This document shows positions 18,514-26,481 of a stretch of DNA of 64,000 nucleotides, one piece after another. The stretch spans positions 1 through 64,000 of the forward strand of contig VSCH01000011.1 in the NCBI GenBank assembly GCA_047459075.1. The letters run 5' to 3'. The notes under the pieces are model-generated. The model worked only from the letters and a program-made list of their open reading frames with translations, had not been told where the DNA came from and did not search any database. The stretch is from ZC4RG19 sp017577565 (GTDB lineage: Bacteria; Actinomycetota; Acidimicrobiia; Acidimicrobiales; VFJN01). Positions within the stretch are counted from its first letter, which is position 1; each line of letters begins with the position of its first letter. The translations under genes and the position numbers were made by a program.

Positions 18514-19719
18514 ATGGCCCGCACCTGGGAGCTCGAGCGGCTGCCGCGCCGCGACCGGCTGGCGCCCGCCCGGCGCGAGCGGGGGCGGCGCCGGGACGAG
18601 CCGCTGTTCCACGCCCGGCCGCCCGCCGCCTGGCGCCACGTCGACCTCGTGCTGCTCTGCTCGGCGCTGGCCGTCTCGGCGATCGGGGCGATGATGGTGC
18701 TCTCGTCCACCCGGGGCACCGACCCCGACAGCTACGACACCTCCTACCTGCGCAAGCAGCTGATCTTCATCGCGGTGGGCATCGTCGCCATGGTGCTGGT
18801 GACGCTCGTCGACTACCGCCGCCTCCGCGACTTCGCGTCGGTGATCTACGGGGCGACGCTGCTCCTGCTCGTCCTCGTCATCTCGCCGCTCGGGAGCGAG
18901 CGGCGGGGGAGCCAGGCCTGGTTCCAGCTCGGGTCGTTCCAGCTGCAGCCGGCCGAGCTGGCCAAGGTCGGGGTGATCGTGACGCTGGCGGCCGCGCTCG
19001 CCCGGGCCGAGGTGCCGCTCCGGCTCCGGGTGGTGCTCGGCGCCCTGGCCATCGTCGGCGTGCCCACCGCGCTCATCCTGGCCCAGCCCGACCTCGGCAG
19101 CGCGCTGGTCTTCGTCGCCATCACGATGGGCGTGCTGCTCATCGCCGGGGCCCGGCCGCGCCACATCGTCGTGCTGACCGCGCTGGGGATCGTCGCGGTG
19201 GTGGGGGTGCTCACCTCCGACGTGCTCGAGGACTACCAGCGCGACCGGCTGACGACGTTCCTCGACGCGGACGGCGAGGACCTGCAGGGCGAGGCGTACA
19301 ACTCCGACCAGTCGAAGGCGGCGATCGCCTCGGGCGGCGTGTCCGGCAAGGGCTACCTGGAGGGCACGCAGACCCGGCTCGGCTTCGTGCCCGAGCAGCA
19401 CACCGACTTCATCTTCACCGCCGTGGGGGAGGAGCTGGGCTTCGTCGGCTCGTCCACCGTCCTCGGGCTGCTGGCGCTCATCTGCTTCCGGGTGCTGCGC
19501 ACGGCGCAGATCGCCCAGGACCGCCTGGGCACGCTCATCTGCATCGGCGTGCTGTCGATGCTCGTGTTCCAGATCTTCCAGAACGTCGGCATGACCATGG
19601 GGATCATGCCGATCACCGGCATCCCGCTCCCGTTCATGAGCTACGGGGGCTCGTCGGTGCTCGCCTCCTGGCTGGCGCTGGGGGTCGTCCTCAACGTCCA
19701 CATGCGCCGCTTCGGCTGA
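18514..19719 (+). CDS. rodA: RodA, SEDS-family peptidoglycan glycosyltransferase
   Basis: 401-residue SEDS protein that polymerises lipid II in the elongasome. After a 45-residue charged cytoplasmic N-terminus there are about ten membrane segments. SEDS signatures: QPSELAKVG-like QPAELAKVGVIV, AQPDLGSALVF, the extracellular loop with the catalytic Asp region, FVPEQHTDFIFTAVGEELG, and the C-terminal GIPLPFMSYGGSS. It ends the mre operon. The upstream partner PBP2 argues for RodA over FtsW. Confidence 0.95.
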   Translation: MARTWELERLPRRDRLAPARRERGRRRDEPLFHARPPAAWRHVDLVLLCSALAVSAIGAMMVLSSTRGTDPDSYDTSYLRKQLIFIAVGIVAMVLVTLVDYRRLRDFASVIYGATLLLLVLVISPLGSERRGSQAWFQLGSFQLQPAELAKVGVIVTLAAALARAEVPLRLRVVLGALAIVGVPTALILAQPDLGSALVFVAITMGVLLIAGARPRHIVVLTALGIVAVVGVLTSDVLEDYQRDRLTTFLDADGEDLQGEAYNSDQSKAAIASGGVSGKGYLEGTQTRLGFVPEQHTDFIFTAVGEELGFVGSSTVLGLLALICFRVLRTAQIAQDRLGTLICIGVLSMLVFQIFQNVGMTMGIMPITGIPLPFMSYGGSSVLASWLALGVVLNVHMRRFG

Positions 19720-19757
19720 CCGCCGAGACGGGTGGGCAACCGCCGCGCCACCGCACG

Positions 19758-19763
19758 TAGTAT
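19758..19763 (+). promoter_or_regulatory. -10 box for the GT2 gene
   Basis: TAGTAT, 26 bases before the ATG at 19790. AAGGGGG acts as ribosome binding site. No clear -35 box 17 bases upstream. Confidence 0.4.
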
Positions 19764-19789
19764 CGTCCGCCGACGGCAAGGGGGAAGGC

Positions 19790-20740
19790 ATGGGGACCCA
19801 GGTGTCGGTGGTGATGCCGGCCTACAACGAGGCCGACAACCTGGCCGAGCTGGTGCCGGAGACGGTGGCGGCCCTGCGCGACGCCGGGGTCACCTTCGAG
19901 CTCGTGGTCGTCGACGACGGCAGCACCGACGGGACGGCCGAGCTGATGCGCCAGCTCGAGGGCGGCCCGGTCACCAGCGTGCGCCTGCGCCGCAACCTCG
20001 GGAAGTCCGCGGCCCTCAGCGTCGGGCTGTCCCGGGCCTCGGGCGAGTACGTCGTGCTCATGGACGCCGACGGCCAGGACGACCCCCGGCAGATCCCCAA
20101 GCTGCTGGCCGCGCTCGACGGCGACGACGAGCTCGACCTCGTCACCGGGCGGCGGGCCGTGCGCCACGACCGGTTCGTCAAGCGCACGACCTCCCGCATC
20201 TACAACCGGGTCACGTCGATGGTCACCGGCGTGCCGGGCCGCGACTTCAACAGCGGGTTCAAGGCCATGCGCCGCGAGCTGGCCAGCTCGCTCGAGATCT
20301 ACGGCGAGCTGCACCGCTACATCCCCGTGCTCGCCCAGTGGCGGGGGTTCAAGGTGGGCGAGGTGGACGTCGACCACCAGCCCCGGCGCCACGGCGAGTC
20401 GAAGTTCGGCCGGGCCCGGTTCTGGCGGGGGTTCCTCGACCTCATCACCGTGAAGTTCCTCACCACCTACACCGGCCGGCCGTTCCACCTGTTCGGCGGC
20501 CTGGGCGTCATCATGGGCGTGGTCGGCGGCGCGCTCCTCGGCTGGATGCTCGTCGAGCGCCTCATGGGCAACCAGATCGGCACCCGGCCCGCGCTGTTGG
20601 CCGGCGTCCTGCTCGTCGTGGTGTCGCTGCAGATGGTCCTGCTGGGCCTGCTCGCCGAGCTGAGCGTGCACCTGCGCCGTCAACCGGTGACCACGGTGAC
20701 CGAGAGCGTCGTCGAGACGCGGGCGGTCGACGCCGCGTGA
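19790..20740 (+). CDS. GT2 glycosyltransferase, polyprenyl-phosphate hexose synthase type
   Basis: 316-residue membrane-bound GT-A enzyme that probably moves a sugar from a nucleotide donor to polyprenyl phosphate (DPM1/GtrB type). The catalytic part has VVMPAYNEADN at the N-terminus, VVVDDGSTDGT, and MDADGQDDP as the DXD region; FNSGFKAMRR and HGESKFG are typical of this subfamily. Two C-terminal membrane segments (about residues 238-262 and 270-295) anchor it. Such enzymes supply lipid-linked sugars to GT-C transferases, and a GT-C-like membrane protein lies just beyond the next gene. Its stop overlaps the methyltransferase start (GTGA). The sugar is unknown. Confidence 0.88.
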   Translation: MGTQVSVVMPAYNEADNLAELVPETVAALRDAGVTFELVVVDDGSTDGTAELMRQLEGGPVTSVRLRRNLGKSAALSVGLSRASGEYVVLMDADGQDDPRQIPKLLAALDGDDELDLVTGRRAVRHDRFVKRTTSRIYNRVTSMVTGVPGRDFNSGFKAMRRELASSLEIYGELHRYIPVLAQWRGFKVGEVDVDHQPRRHGESKFGRARFWRGFLDLITVKFLTTYTGRPFHLFGGLGVIMGVVGGALLGWMLVERLMGNQIGTRPALLAGVLLVVVSLQMVLLGLLAELSVHLRRQPVTTVTESVVETRAVDAA

Positions 20741-21426
20741 CCGGCGTCGACACCGAGCAGCCGCCGGGCGCCGGCGCCCGGCCCATCGGCCTCGCGCCCG
20801 GGGCGCCCGAGGCCGCGGCCGGTCAGGACGCGGCGAAGTACGGCACGTCCAACCCGGTGGTCCGCTGGCTGCTCGACCGGTGGATGCGCCGGCTGCGGGC
20901 GGTCGTCGGGCCCCTGCCGGCCGCGATCGTCGACGTCGGCGTGGGGGAGGGGCTGTGCCTCGAGCGGCTGCTCGACGGCGCCGCCACCTGCGACGGCGCC
21001 GCCCCCCGGGTCCTCGGCGTCGAGTACCGGGCCGACAAGGCGGCCGTCGCCGGGCGCCTGCCGGGCGTGACCCCCGTGGTCGGCGACGCCGGCATGCTGC
21101 CCGTGCGCGACGGCGGCGTCACGCTGGTGACCTGCATCGAGGTCCTCGAGCACCTGCCGGCGGTGGCGCCGGCCGTGGCCGAGCTGGCCCGCGCCACGGG
21201 CGACCGGTGCGTCGTGTCGGTGCCGTGGGAACCCTGGTTCCGCCTGGGGAACCTGGCCCGGGGGAAGAACGTGCGCCGCCTCGGCAACGACCCCGAGCAC
21301 GTGCAGTGGTTCACCCCCCGGCGCCTGCGCCGGACGCTCGCCGCCGCCTTCGAGGAGGTGCGGGTCGTGCGGGCCTTCCCGTGGGTGATCGCCGAGGCCC
21401 GACGACCCCGCCGGCCCGCCGGCTGA
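20737..21426 (+). CDS. SAM-dependent methyltransferase
   Basis: 229-residue class I methyltransferase (Methyltransf_11 type). Motif I is IVDVGVGEG (about residues 68-76), an acidic residue follows in VLGVEYRADK, then VVGDAGMLPVRDGG and IEVLEHLP. The first 35 residues are a low-complexity Pro/Gly/Ala stretch. The GTG overlaps the glycosyltransferase stop, so the two probably work in one pathway, perhaps modification of a lipid-linked sugar or polyketide-like lipid (inference). The C-terminal region PWEPWFRLGNLARGKN with HVQWFTP is shared by many actinobacterial methyltransferases in cell-envelope loci. Confidence 0.85.
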   Translation: MTGVDTEQPPGAGARPIGLAPGAPEAAAGQDAAKYGTSNPVVRWLLDRWMRRLRAVVGPLPAAIVDVGVGEGLCLERLLDGAATCDGAAPRVLGVEYRADKAAVAGRLPGVTPVVGDAGMLPVRDGGVTLVTCIEVLEHLPAVAPAVAELARATGDRCVVSVPWEPWFRLGNLARGKNVRRLGNDPEHVQWFTPRRLRRTLAAAFEEVRVVRAFPWVIAEARRPRRPAG

Positions 21427-21449
21427 GGCGTCGCCGGCGGTCGCCGGGG

Positions 21450-23555
21450 TCAGTCGCCCTCGTCGCGCGGCAGCTCGTGCCGGAAGGCGGCGGCGCGCAT
21501 CTCGTCCCCGTCGAGCAGGTGGAGGCGCAGGGCGGTGATCTGCGTGCCCCGCTCCTCGAACAGCGCCACGCCGTCGATCACCCGCTGCACGGTCTCCGGG
21601 TCGAAGGCGGGCTGCTCGAGCGGGTGGTCGCGGACGAACTCGAGGATCGCCGGATTGAGGAACGCCCGCCGCGGGTTCTCGACGATCTCGCGGAGGAAGG
21701 TGTCGACGATCTCCGCGCCGACCTCGTCGTCACCGACCAGGTCCGCGAGGAAGCGCTCGGTCTCCGGGGTGAGGACGACCTCGTCGTGGGCGCGGGCGGC
21801 GGCGACGAGCTCGCGGTAGGCGTCCGCGTCGAAGCCCGGCTCGATCGTGACCTCGGCGAGCAGCTCGCCGCCCGGGGGGTCGTCGGGCGGGGCGGGGGCG
21901 TCGACCAGCAGCACGAGGCCGCCGTCGAGCTCGTCCCGGTCGACCAGGCGGTCGTCGTTGACGAAGAACCGGTAGCTCAGCGGGAACCGCACGTCGATGC
22001 CGCGCTGGGCGAGCTCGAAGGCCAGCGCGTCCACGACGCCCGCGAAGACCGGCTCGCCCCGGCTCACCAGCAGTACGTGGTCGCCGAGGCGGCCGGCGTC
22101 GGCCTCGGCCTCGACCGCGTCCGCGAGGTGCCGGACGACGTCGACGTCGATGGTCGACCCGGCCGCCACCGAAGTGTTCGCCCGCCGGTCGAGCGCCGGG
22201 TTCACGGCCGTGGGGAGGGCCACCGCCACGACGGCCAGCCCGGCCAGGGCGGGGCGGGCGACGGCCCACCGGCGGGTCGCGAGGCGAGCCACGGCGGGGG
22301 CCACCGCCGACCCGTAGACCAGGGCGACCATCAGCGAGAGCGGCCAGCTCCAGTGGTAGAAGGTGATCCGGGTCATCTCGATGCCCCACGGCACCGACGA
22401 GCCGTTCACCAGGCCGGCGACGAGGACGAGCGCCACGCCGATCCCGAGCGTCGCCCGGGCCGAGCCCTGCCGGCGCCAGCGGGCGCACAGCGCGAACGCA
22501 CCCCCGAGCACCGCGACCGCCGAGACCCACCGGAGCAGCGACGGCTCGGCCAGCAGGTCGTGGCCGGCGACGTCGGTCCGCCCGAGCAGCGGTGGCCACC
22601 CGACGACGTTGGCCACCTGCCGCACCGCCGAGGACGGGCCGAGGCTGTCGCTGTTGCCGTGACGGGCGAACCACCACATCTCGCCGAGGTTCCCGGCGTC
22701 GCCGAGGAACTGCTGGGCGATGACCGGCGACCACAGCAGCAGGCCGAGGCCGAGCGACCACAGGCCCCACCGGCGCAGTTCGCGCCGCTCGGCGGCCACG
22801 GCCCACCGTCCGCCGCGCCAGCCGCGCACGGCGAGCACCGCCAGGCCGCCGACCACGAGGACTGCCGTGGCCGGCACGACCGAGAGGTGCTGCTGGGCGG
22901 TGAACGAGGCGAGCCCGGTGGCCAGCGGCAGGAGGCGGAGGTCGCCGGCGGCGACGCACCACCAGAGGACCGCCGTGGCCAGCAGGGGGTAGCAGGCGAT
23001 GTTGGAGCTGACCGGGTTGACGAGGGACCCGGGGCCCGTCGTGAAGGCGACGAGGGCCAGGACCGCGGCCGCCAGGAGCCCGGCGGTCCGGCCGAGCCGG
23101 CGGAAGACCGCCCACGCGGCGACGAGGAGGCAGGACCCCACGATGAGCAGCGACACGAGCGGCATGCCGAGGGGGCCGCCGAGCACCCGGATGGGCAGCG
23201 CCATCAGGTAGAAGTGCGACGCGCCCGGGTGGTGCACCGAGTGGACGGTCTCGGCGTACAGGCGCGACTGCGACGGCTGCCCGATGGTCGGGGTGTTGGC
23301 GGTGCCCACGTCGAGCGACCGCAGGCCCATGAGCGCCGGGTCGCCCGCCGGCGTCCAGTCGGGGACGAACATCGCGACGGCGACGACCGGCGCGGCGAGC
23401 AGCGCCAGCGCGACGGCGAGCGCCCACCAGCGCTCGCGCCGGGGCAGTGCGCGCAACATGTGGACAGCCCGCTCCGTCGAGTGGTCGGTCGCCCCCCGAG
23501 CCCCTGGCTCCGGTGAGGTCGCGACCGCACCGGGTCCCCCAGCCGTGATGCTCAC
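21450..23555 (-). CDS. Polytopic membrane protein, GT-C glycosyltransferase-like
   Basis: 701-residue integral membrane protein with about eleven hydrophobic segments (about residues 40-480) and a soluble C-terminal domain of about 210 residues on the outer face. The first loop carries D-P-A-L-M and HHPGASHFYLMALP, resembling GT-C transferases that use polyprenyl-phosphate sugars; the family is not certain. The GTG at 23555 is chosen because a TAGGGT box lies 7 bases upstream, so the message would be leaderless; an ATG at 23459 is the alternative. It faces the methyltransferase gene tail to tail with only 23 bases between. The neighbouring polyprenyl-phosphate sugar synthase could supply its donor. 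Confidence 0.7.
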   Translation of the reverse strand: MSITAGGPGAVATSPEPGARGATDHSTERAVHMLRALPRRERWWALAVALALLAAPVVAVAMFVPDWTPAGDPALMGLRSLDVGTANTPTIGQPSQSRLYAETVHSVHHPGASHFYLMALPIRVLGGPLGMPLVSLLIVGSCLLVAAWAVFRRLGRTAGLLAAAVLALVAFTTGPGSLVNPVSSNIACYPLLATAVLWWCVAAGDLRLLPLATGLASFTAQQHLSVVPATAVLVVGGLAVLAVRGWRGGRWAVAAERRELRRWGLWSLGLGLLLWSPVIAQQFLGDAGNLGEMWWFARHGNSDSLGPSSAVRQVANVVGWPPLLGRTDVAGHDLLAEPSLLRWVSAVAVLGGAFALCARWRRQGSARATLGIGVALVLVAGLVNGSSVPWGIEMTRITFYHWSWPLSLMVALVYGSAVAPAVARLATRRWAVARPALAGLAVVAVALPTAVNPALDRRANTSVAAGSTIDVDVVRHLADAVEAEADAGRLGDHVLLVSRGEPVFAGVVDALAFELAQRGIDVRFPLSYRFFVNDDRLVDRDELDGGLVLLVDAPAPPDDPPGGELLAEVTIEPGFDADAYRELVAAARAHDEVVLTPETERFLADLVGDDEVGAEIVDTFLREIVENPRRAFLNPAILEFVRDHPLEQPAFDPETVQRVIDGVALFEERGTQITALRLHLLDGDEMRAAAFRHELPRDEGD

Positions 23556-23562
23556 GGGCGGA

Positions 23563-23568
23563 ACCCTA
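23563..23568 (-). promoter_or_regulatory. -10 box, leaderless, for the membrane protein gene
   Basis: TAGGGT on the minus strand ends 7 bases before the GTG at 23555. It supports that start. Confidence 0.5.
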
Positions 23569-23674
23569 GGCGACCGGCCGGGGGTCGGTCCCGGCCGGCG
23601 CGGGCCGGCGGGCCCCGCGACCAGGGCGCACGCGCCCGTCGCGCGGGGGTTCGGGACCTGCGCCGGCGCCCCGC

Positions 23675-23680
23675 TAGCCT
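23675..23680 (+). promoter_or_regulatory. -10 box, leaderless, for the radical SAM operon
   Basis: TAGCCT ends 9 bases before the ATG at 23690, with no ribosome binding site between. Confidence 0.5.
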
Positions 23681-23689
23681 TGTCGTGAC

Positions 23690-25657
23690 ATGTCATCCGT
23701 CTGGACGCAGCTCGAACCGCACCTCGCGGGCGTGGAGAGGCCGGCCCGCTACATCGGGCTCGAGCTCGGTGCCCGGCGTCCGACGGCGGCCGAGGGCGCC
23801 GTCTCGTGGTTGCTCACCTACCCGGACACCTACGAGATCGGCCTGCCCAACCAGGGCCTGCAGATCCTCTACGAGATCCTCAACGAGCGCGACGACGCCG
23901 TCGCCGAGCGGACCTACGCGCCGTGGAGCGACCTCGAGGCGGTGATGCGCCGCGAGGGCATCCCGCTGTTCTCGGTCGACACCCACCGCCCGGCCCACGA
24001 GTTCGACGTCCTCGCGTTCAACCTCTCCGCCGAGCTCACCTACACCAACCTGCTCAACTGCGTCGACCTGGCCGGTGTGCCCGTGCGGGCGGCCGACCGC
24101 CGGCCCGAGCACCCGCTCGTCGTCGCGGGCGGCCACTGCACCTACAACCCCGAGCCGCTCGCCGACTTCCTCGACGCCGTCGTGCTCGGCGACGGCGAGG
24201 AGGTCGTCGCCGAGATCACCGAGGTCGTGCGTGACTGGAAGGCGTCGGGCCGCGCCGGCGGCCGCGACGGCGTCCTGCGGGCCCTGGCCCAGGTCCCCGG
24301 CGTCTACGTCCCCTCGCTCTACGAGGTCGCCTACGGCGACGACGGCACCATCGCCGCGGTCACGCCCCGCCACCCCGACGTGCCCGAGCGGGTCGAGAAG
24401 CGCACGATCGCCGACCTCGCCGAGTGGCCCTACCCTCGCCGGCAGCTCGTCCCCCTCACCGAGGTGGTGCACGACCGGCTGAACGTCGAGGTCTTCCGGG
24501 GCTGCACCCGCGGGTGCCGGTTCTGCCAGGCCGGCATGATCACCCGCCCGGTGCGGGAGCGCCCGGCCGAGCAGGTCCGGACGATGGTGTCCGAGGGCCT
24601 CCGGCGCACCGGCTACGACGAGGTGGCGCTGACCAGCCTGTCGACCGCCGACTTCTCGGGGATCGAGGAGGTCGTGGAGGGCATCGTCGACGACCCGGCC
24701 GCCTGCGGCCAGGTGTCGGTCAGCCTGCCCAGCCTGCGGGTCGACGCCTTCACCGTCGGGATCGCCACGCAGATCCAGAAGGCGCGCCGCACCGGCCTCA
24801 CCTTCGCCCCGGAGGCCGGCACCTGGCGCATGCGCCAGGTCATCAACAAGCTCATCCGCGAGGACGACCTCTACGGCGCGGTCGAGGCCGCGTTCGCCTC
24901 GGGCTGGCGGCGGGTGAAGCTCTACTTCCTCACCGGCCTGCCGTCGGAGACCGACGAGGACACGCTCGGCATCCTCGAGCTGGCCCGCAACTGCGTCGAG
25001 CTCGGCCGCCGCCACACGCGGAACGTCTCGGTCAAGGCCTCGGTCGGCGGGTTCGTGCCCAAGCCGTTCACGCCCTTCCAGTGGTTCGGCCAGAACACGC
25101 TGGAGGAGCTGGAGCGGAAGATCGGCCTGCTGCGTGACGGCGCCCGCAAGGTGAAGGGGCTCCAGCTCACCTGGCACGACCCGAAGGCCAGCCTGGTCGA
25201 GGGCCTGCTGTCGCGGGGCGACCGCCGGCTGGGCCCGGTCATCGAGCAGGTCTGGCGCGAGGGCGGCACGTTCCAGGAGTGGAGCGAGCACTTCAGCCTC
25301 GACCGGTGGCTGAAGGCGATGGCCGACCACGGCCTCGACGTCGACTGGTACGTCCACCGGCACCGCACCGAGGACGAGGTGCTGCCCTGGGACCACCTGT
25401 CGGCCGGCCTCCACCGCGACTTCCTCTGGCAGGACTGGCAGGACGCCCTCGCCGAGGTCGGCCTGCCCGACTGCCGCTGGACCCCCTGCTACGACTGCGG
25501 CGCCTGCACGGGATACGGCATCGAGCACGTCGTCGCCTCGACGACGCCGCCGGCGGGCGGCAGCCAGGGAACCGGCCAGGACCTGTCCACGGCCGACCGG
25601 GTCACCAGCGTGCCCGTCGTGCTGCGAACGTCGTCCCTGACGGGAGCCGACCGGTGA
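23690..25657 (+). CDS. Radical SAM protein, TIGR03960 family
   Basis: 655-residue iron-sulfur enzyme of the fused radical SAM family found with DUF2344 proteins. An N-terminal B12-binding-like domain (about residues 1-220) precedes the radical SAM barrel, whose cluster ligands are C272, C276 and C279 in the pattern CTRGCRFC. The C-terminal part ends with a Cys-rich CYDCGACTGYG, possibly a second metal site. The substrate is unknown; the conserved position before RNase E/G and ribosomal protein genes has led to the idea of an RNA- or ribosome-related modification (inference). The stop overlaps the DUF2344 start (GTGA). Confidence 0.9.
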   Translation: MSSVWTQLEPHLAGVERPARYIGLELGARRPTAAEGAVSWLLTYPDTYEIGLPNQGLQILYEILNERDDAVAERTYAPWSDLEAVMRREGIPLFSVDTHRPAHEFDVLAFNLSAELTYTNLLNCVDLAGVPVRAADRRPEHPLVVAGGHCTYNPEPLADFLDAVVLGDGEEVVAEITEVVRDWKASGRAGGRDGVLRALAQVPGVYVPSLYEVAYGDDGTIAAVTPRHPDVPERVEKRTIADLAEWPYPRRQLVPLTEVVHDRLNVEVFRGCTRGCRFCQAGMITRPVRERPAEQVRTMVSEGLRRTGYDEVALTSLSTADFSGIEEVVEGIVDDPAACGQVSVSLPSLRVDAFTVGIATQIQKARRTGLTFAPEAGTWRMRQVINKLIREDDLYGAVEAAFASGWRRVKLYFLTGLPSETDEDTLGILELARNCVELGRRHTRNVSVKASVGGFVPKPFTPFQWFGQNTLEELERKIGLLRDGARKVKGLQLTWHDPKASLVEGLLSRGDRRLGPVIEQVWREGGTFQEWSEHFSLDRWLKAMADHGLDVDWYVHRHRTEDEVLPWDHLSAGLHRDFLWQDWQDALAEVGLPDCRWTPCYDCGACTGYGIEHVVASTTPPAGGSQGTGQDLSTADRVTSVPVVLRTSSLTGADR

Positions 25658-26466
25658 GCGAGGCGCCCGCCCCGCACGCGGCCGAGGGCCGCGAGCCCCG
25701 GGGCCCGGCGCCGCGCCTGCGGATCCGCTACTCGAAGCAGGGCAAGGTCCGGTTCACCAGCCACCGCGACGTGGCCCGGATCTGGGAGCGCGCCCTGCGC
25801 CGGGCCCAGATCCCCATCGCCTACACCGAGGGCTTCGCACCCCGCCCGAAGCTGAGCTTCGGGCTGGCCCTGTCGACGGGCTACGAGTCCCTCGGCGAGT
25901 ACCTCGACGTGGCCCTGCGCGTGCCGCTCGACCACGTCGCCGTCGAGCAGGTGCCCGCCCTGCTCGCTCCGGCCCTCCCCGCGGGCATCGAGGTGCAGTC
26001 GGTCGTCGCCCTGCCGCCGGGCGAACCGTCGCTGCAGCAGGTGGTGACCAGCTGCACCTGGCACATCGAGGTCGGTGACCTCGGGCCCTCGGACGTCGCC
26101 GCCGGCGTCGCCCGCGCGCTGGAGGCCACCGAGCTCCCCCTGACCCGTGAACGCAAGGGGCAGACCGTCACCGACGACGTCCGCCCCGCGATCCTCGACC
26201 TGCAGGTCCTCGGTCCTGTCACCGAGGTCGTGGCGCCGCTCGCACCGACCGCGACCGGCACGGCCACGGCGCTCCGTGCCGAGCTCGCGACGCAACCCCG
26301 CGCGCTGCGCCCGACCGAGCTGATCGCCGCGATCGACCCGACCTGGGTGGTGGTGCGGGTCACCCGTTTGCACCAGTGGACGCAGGCCGGCGGCGCCCGG
26401 CGCGAGGTGATCGACCTCGGGCCGGCAGCGACGCCGCCTCCGCACGCCGAAAGGCGCGCGTCATGA
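25654..26466 (+). CDS. DUF2344 protein, TIGR03936 family
   Basis: 270-residue soluble protein of the radical SAM-linked DUF2344 family. It starts LRIRYSKQGKVRFTSHRD, the family hallmark, followed by RAQIPIAYTEGFAPRPKLSFG and the closing TWVVVRVTRLHQW. In other bacteria it is fused to or encoded beside the radical SAM protein, as here, and probably binds its substrate. The first 20 residues are a charged, low-complexity leader. The GTG overlaps the upstream stop. Confidence 0.9.
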   Translation: MSEAPAPHAAEGREPRGPAPRLRIRYSKQGKVRFTSHRDVARIWERALRRAQIPIAYTEGFAPRPKLSFGLALSTGYESLGEYLDVALRVPLDHVAVEQVPALLAPALPAGIEVQSVVALPPGEPSLQQVVTSCTWHIEVGDLGPSDVAAGVARALEATELPLTRERKGQTVTDDVRPAILDLQVLGPVTEVVAPLAPTATGTATALRAELATQPRALRPTELIAAIDPTWVVVRVTRLHQWTQAGGARREVIDLGPAATPPPHAERRAS

Positions 26467-26481
26467 GAAGGGATTTCGACC

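Noticed and set aside
16279..19791. 1170-codon open frame on the minus strand
   Set aside because: It is antisense to mreD, mrdA and rodA, whose catalytic motifs are intact, and its sequence is the low-complexity His/Arg/Gly/Asp type expected from the complement of GC-rich genes.
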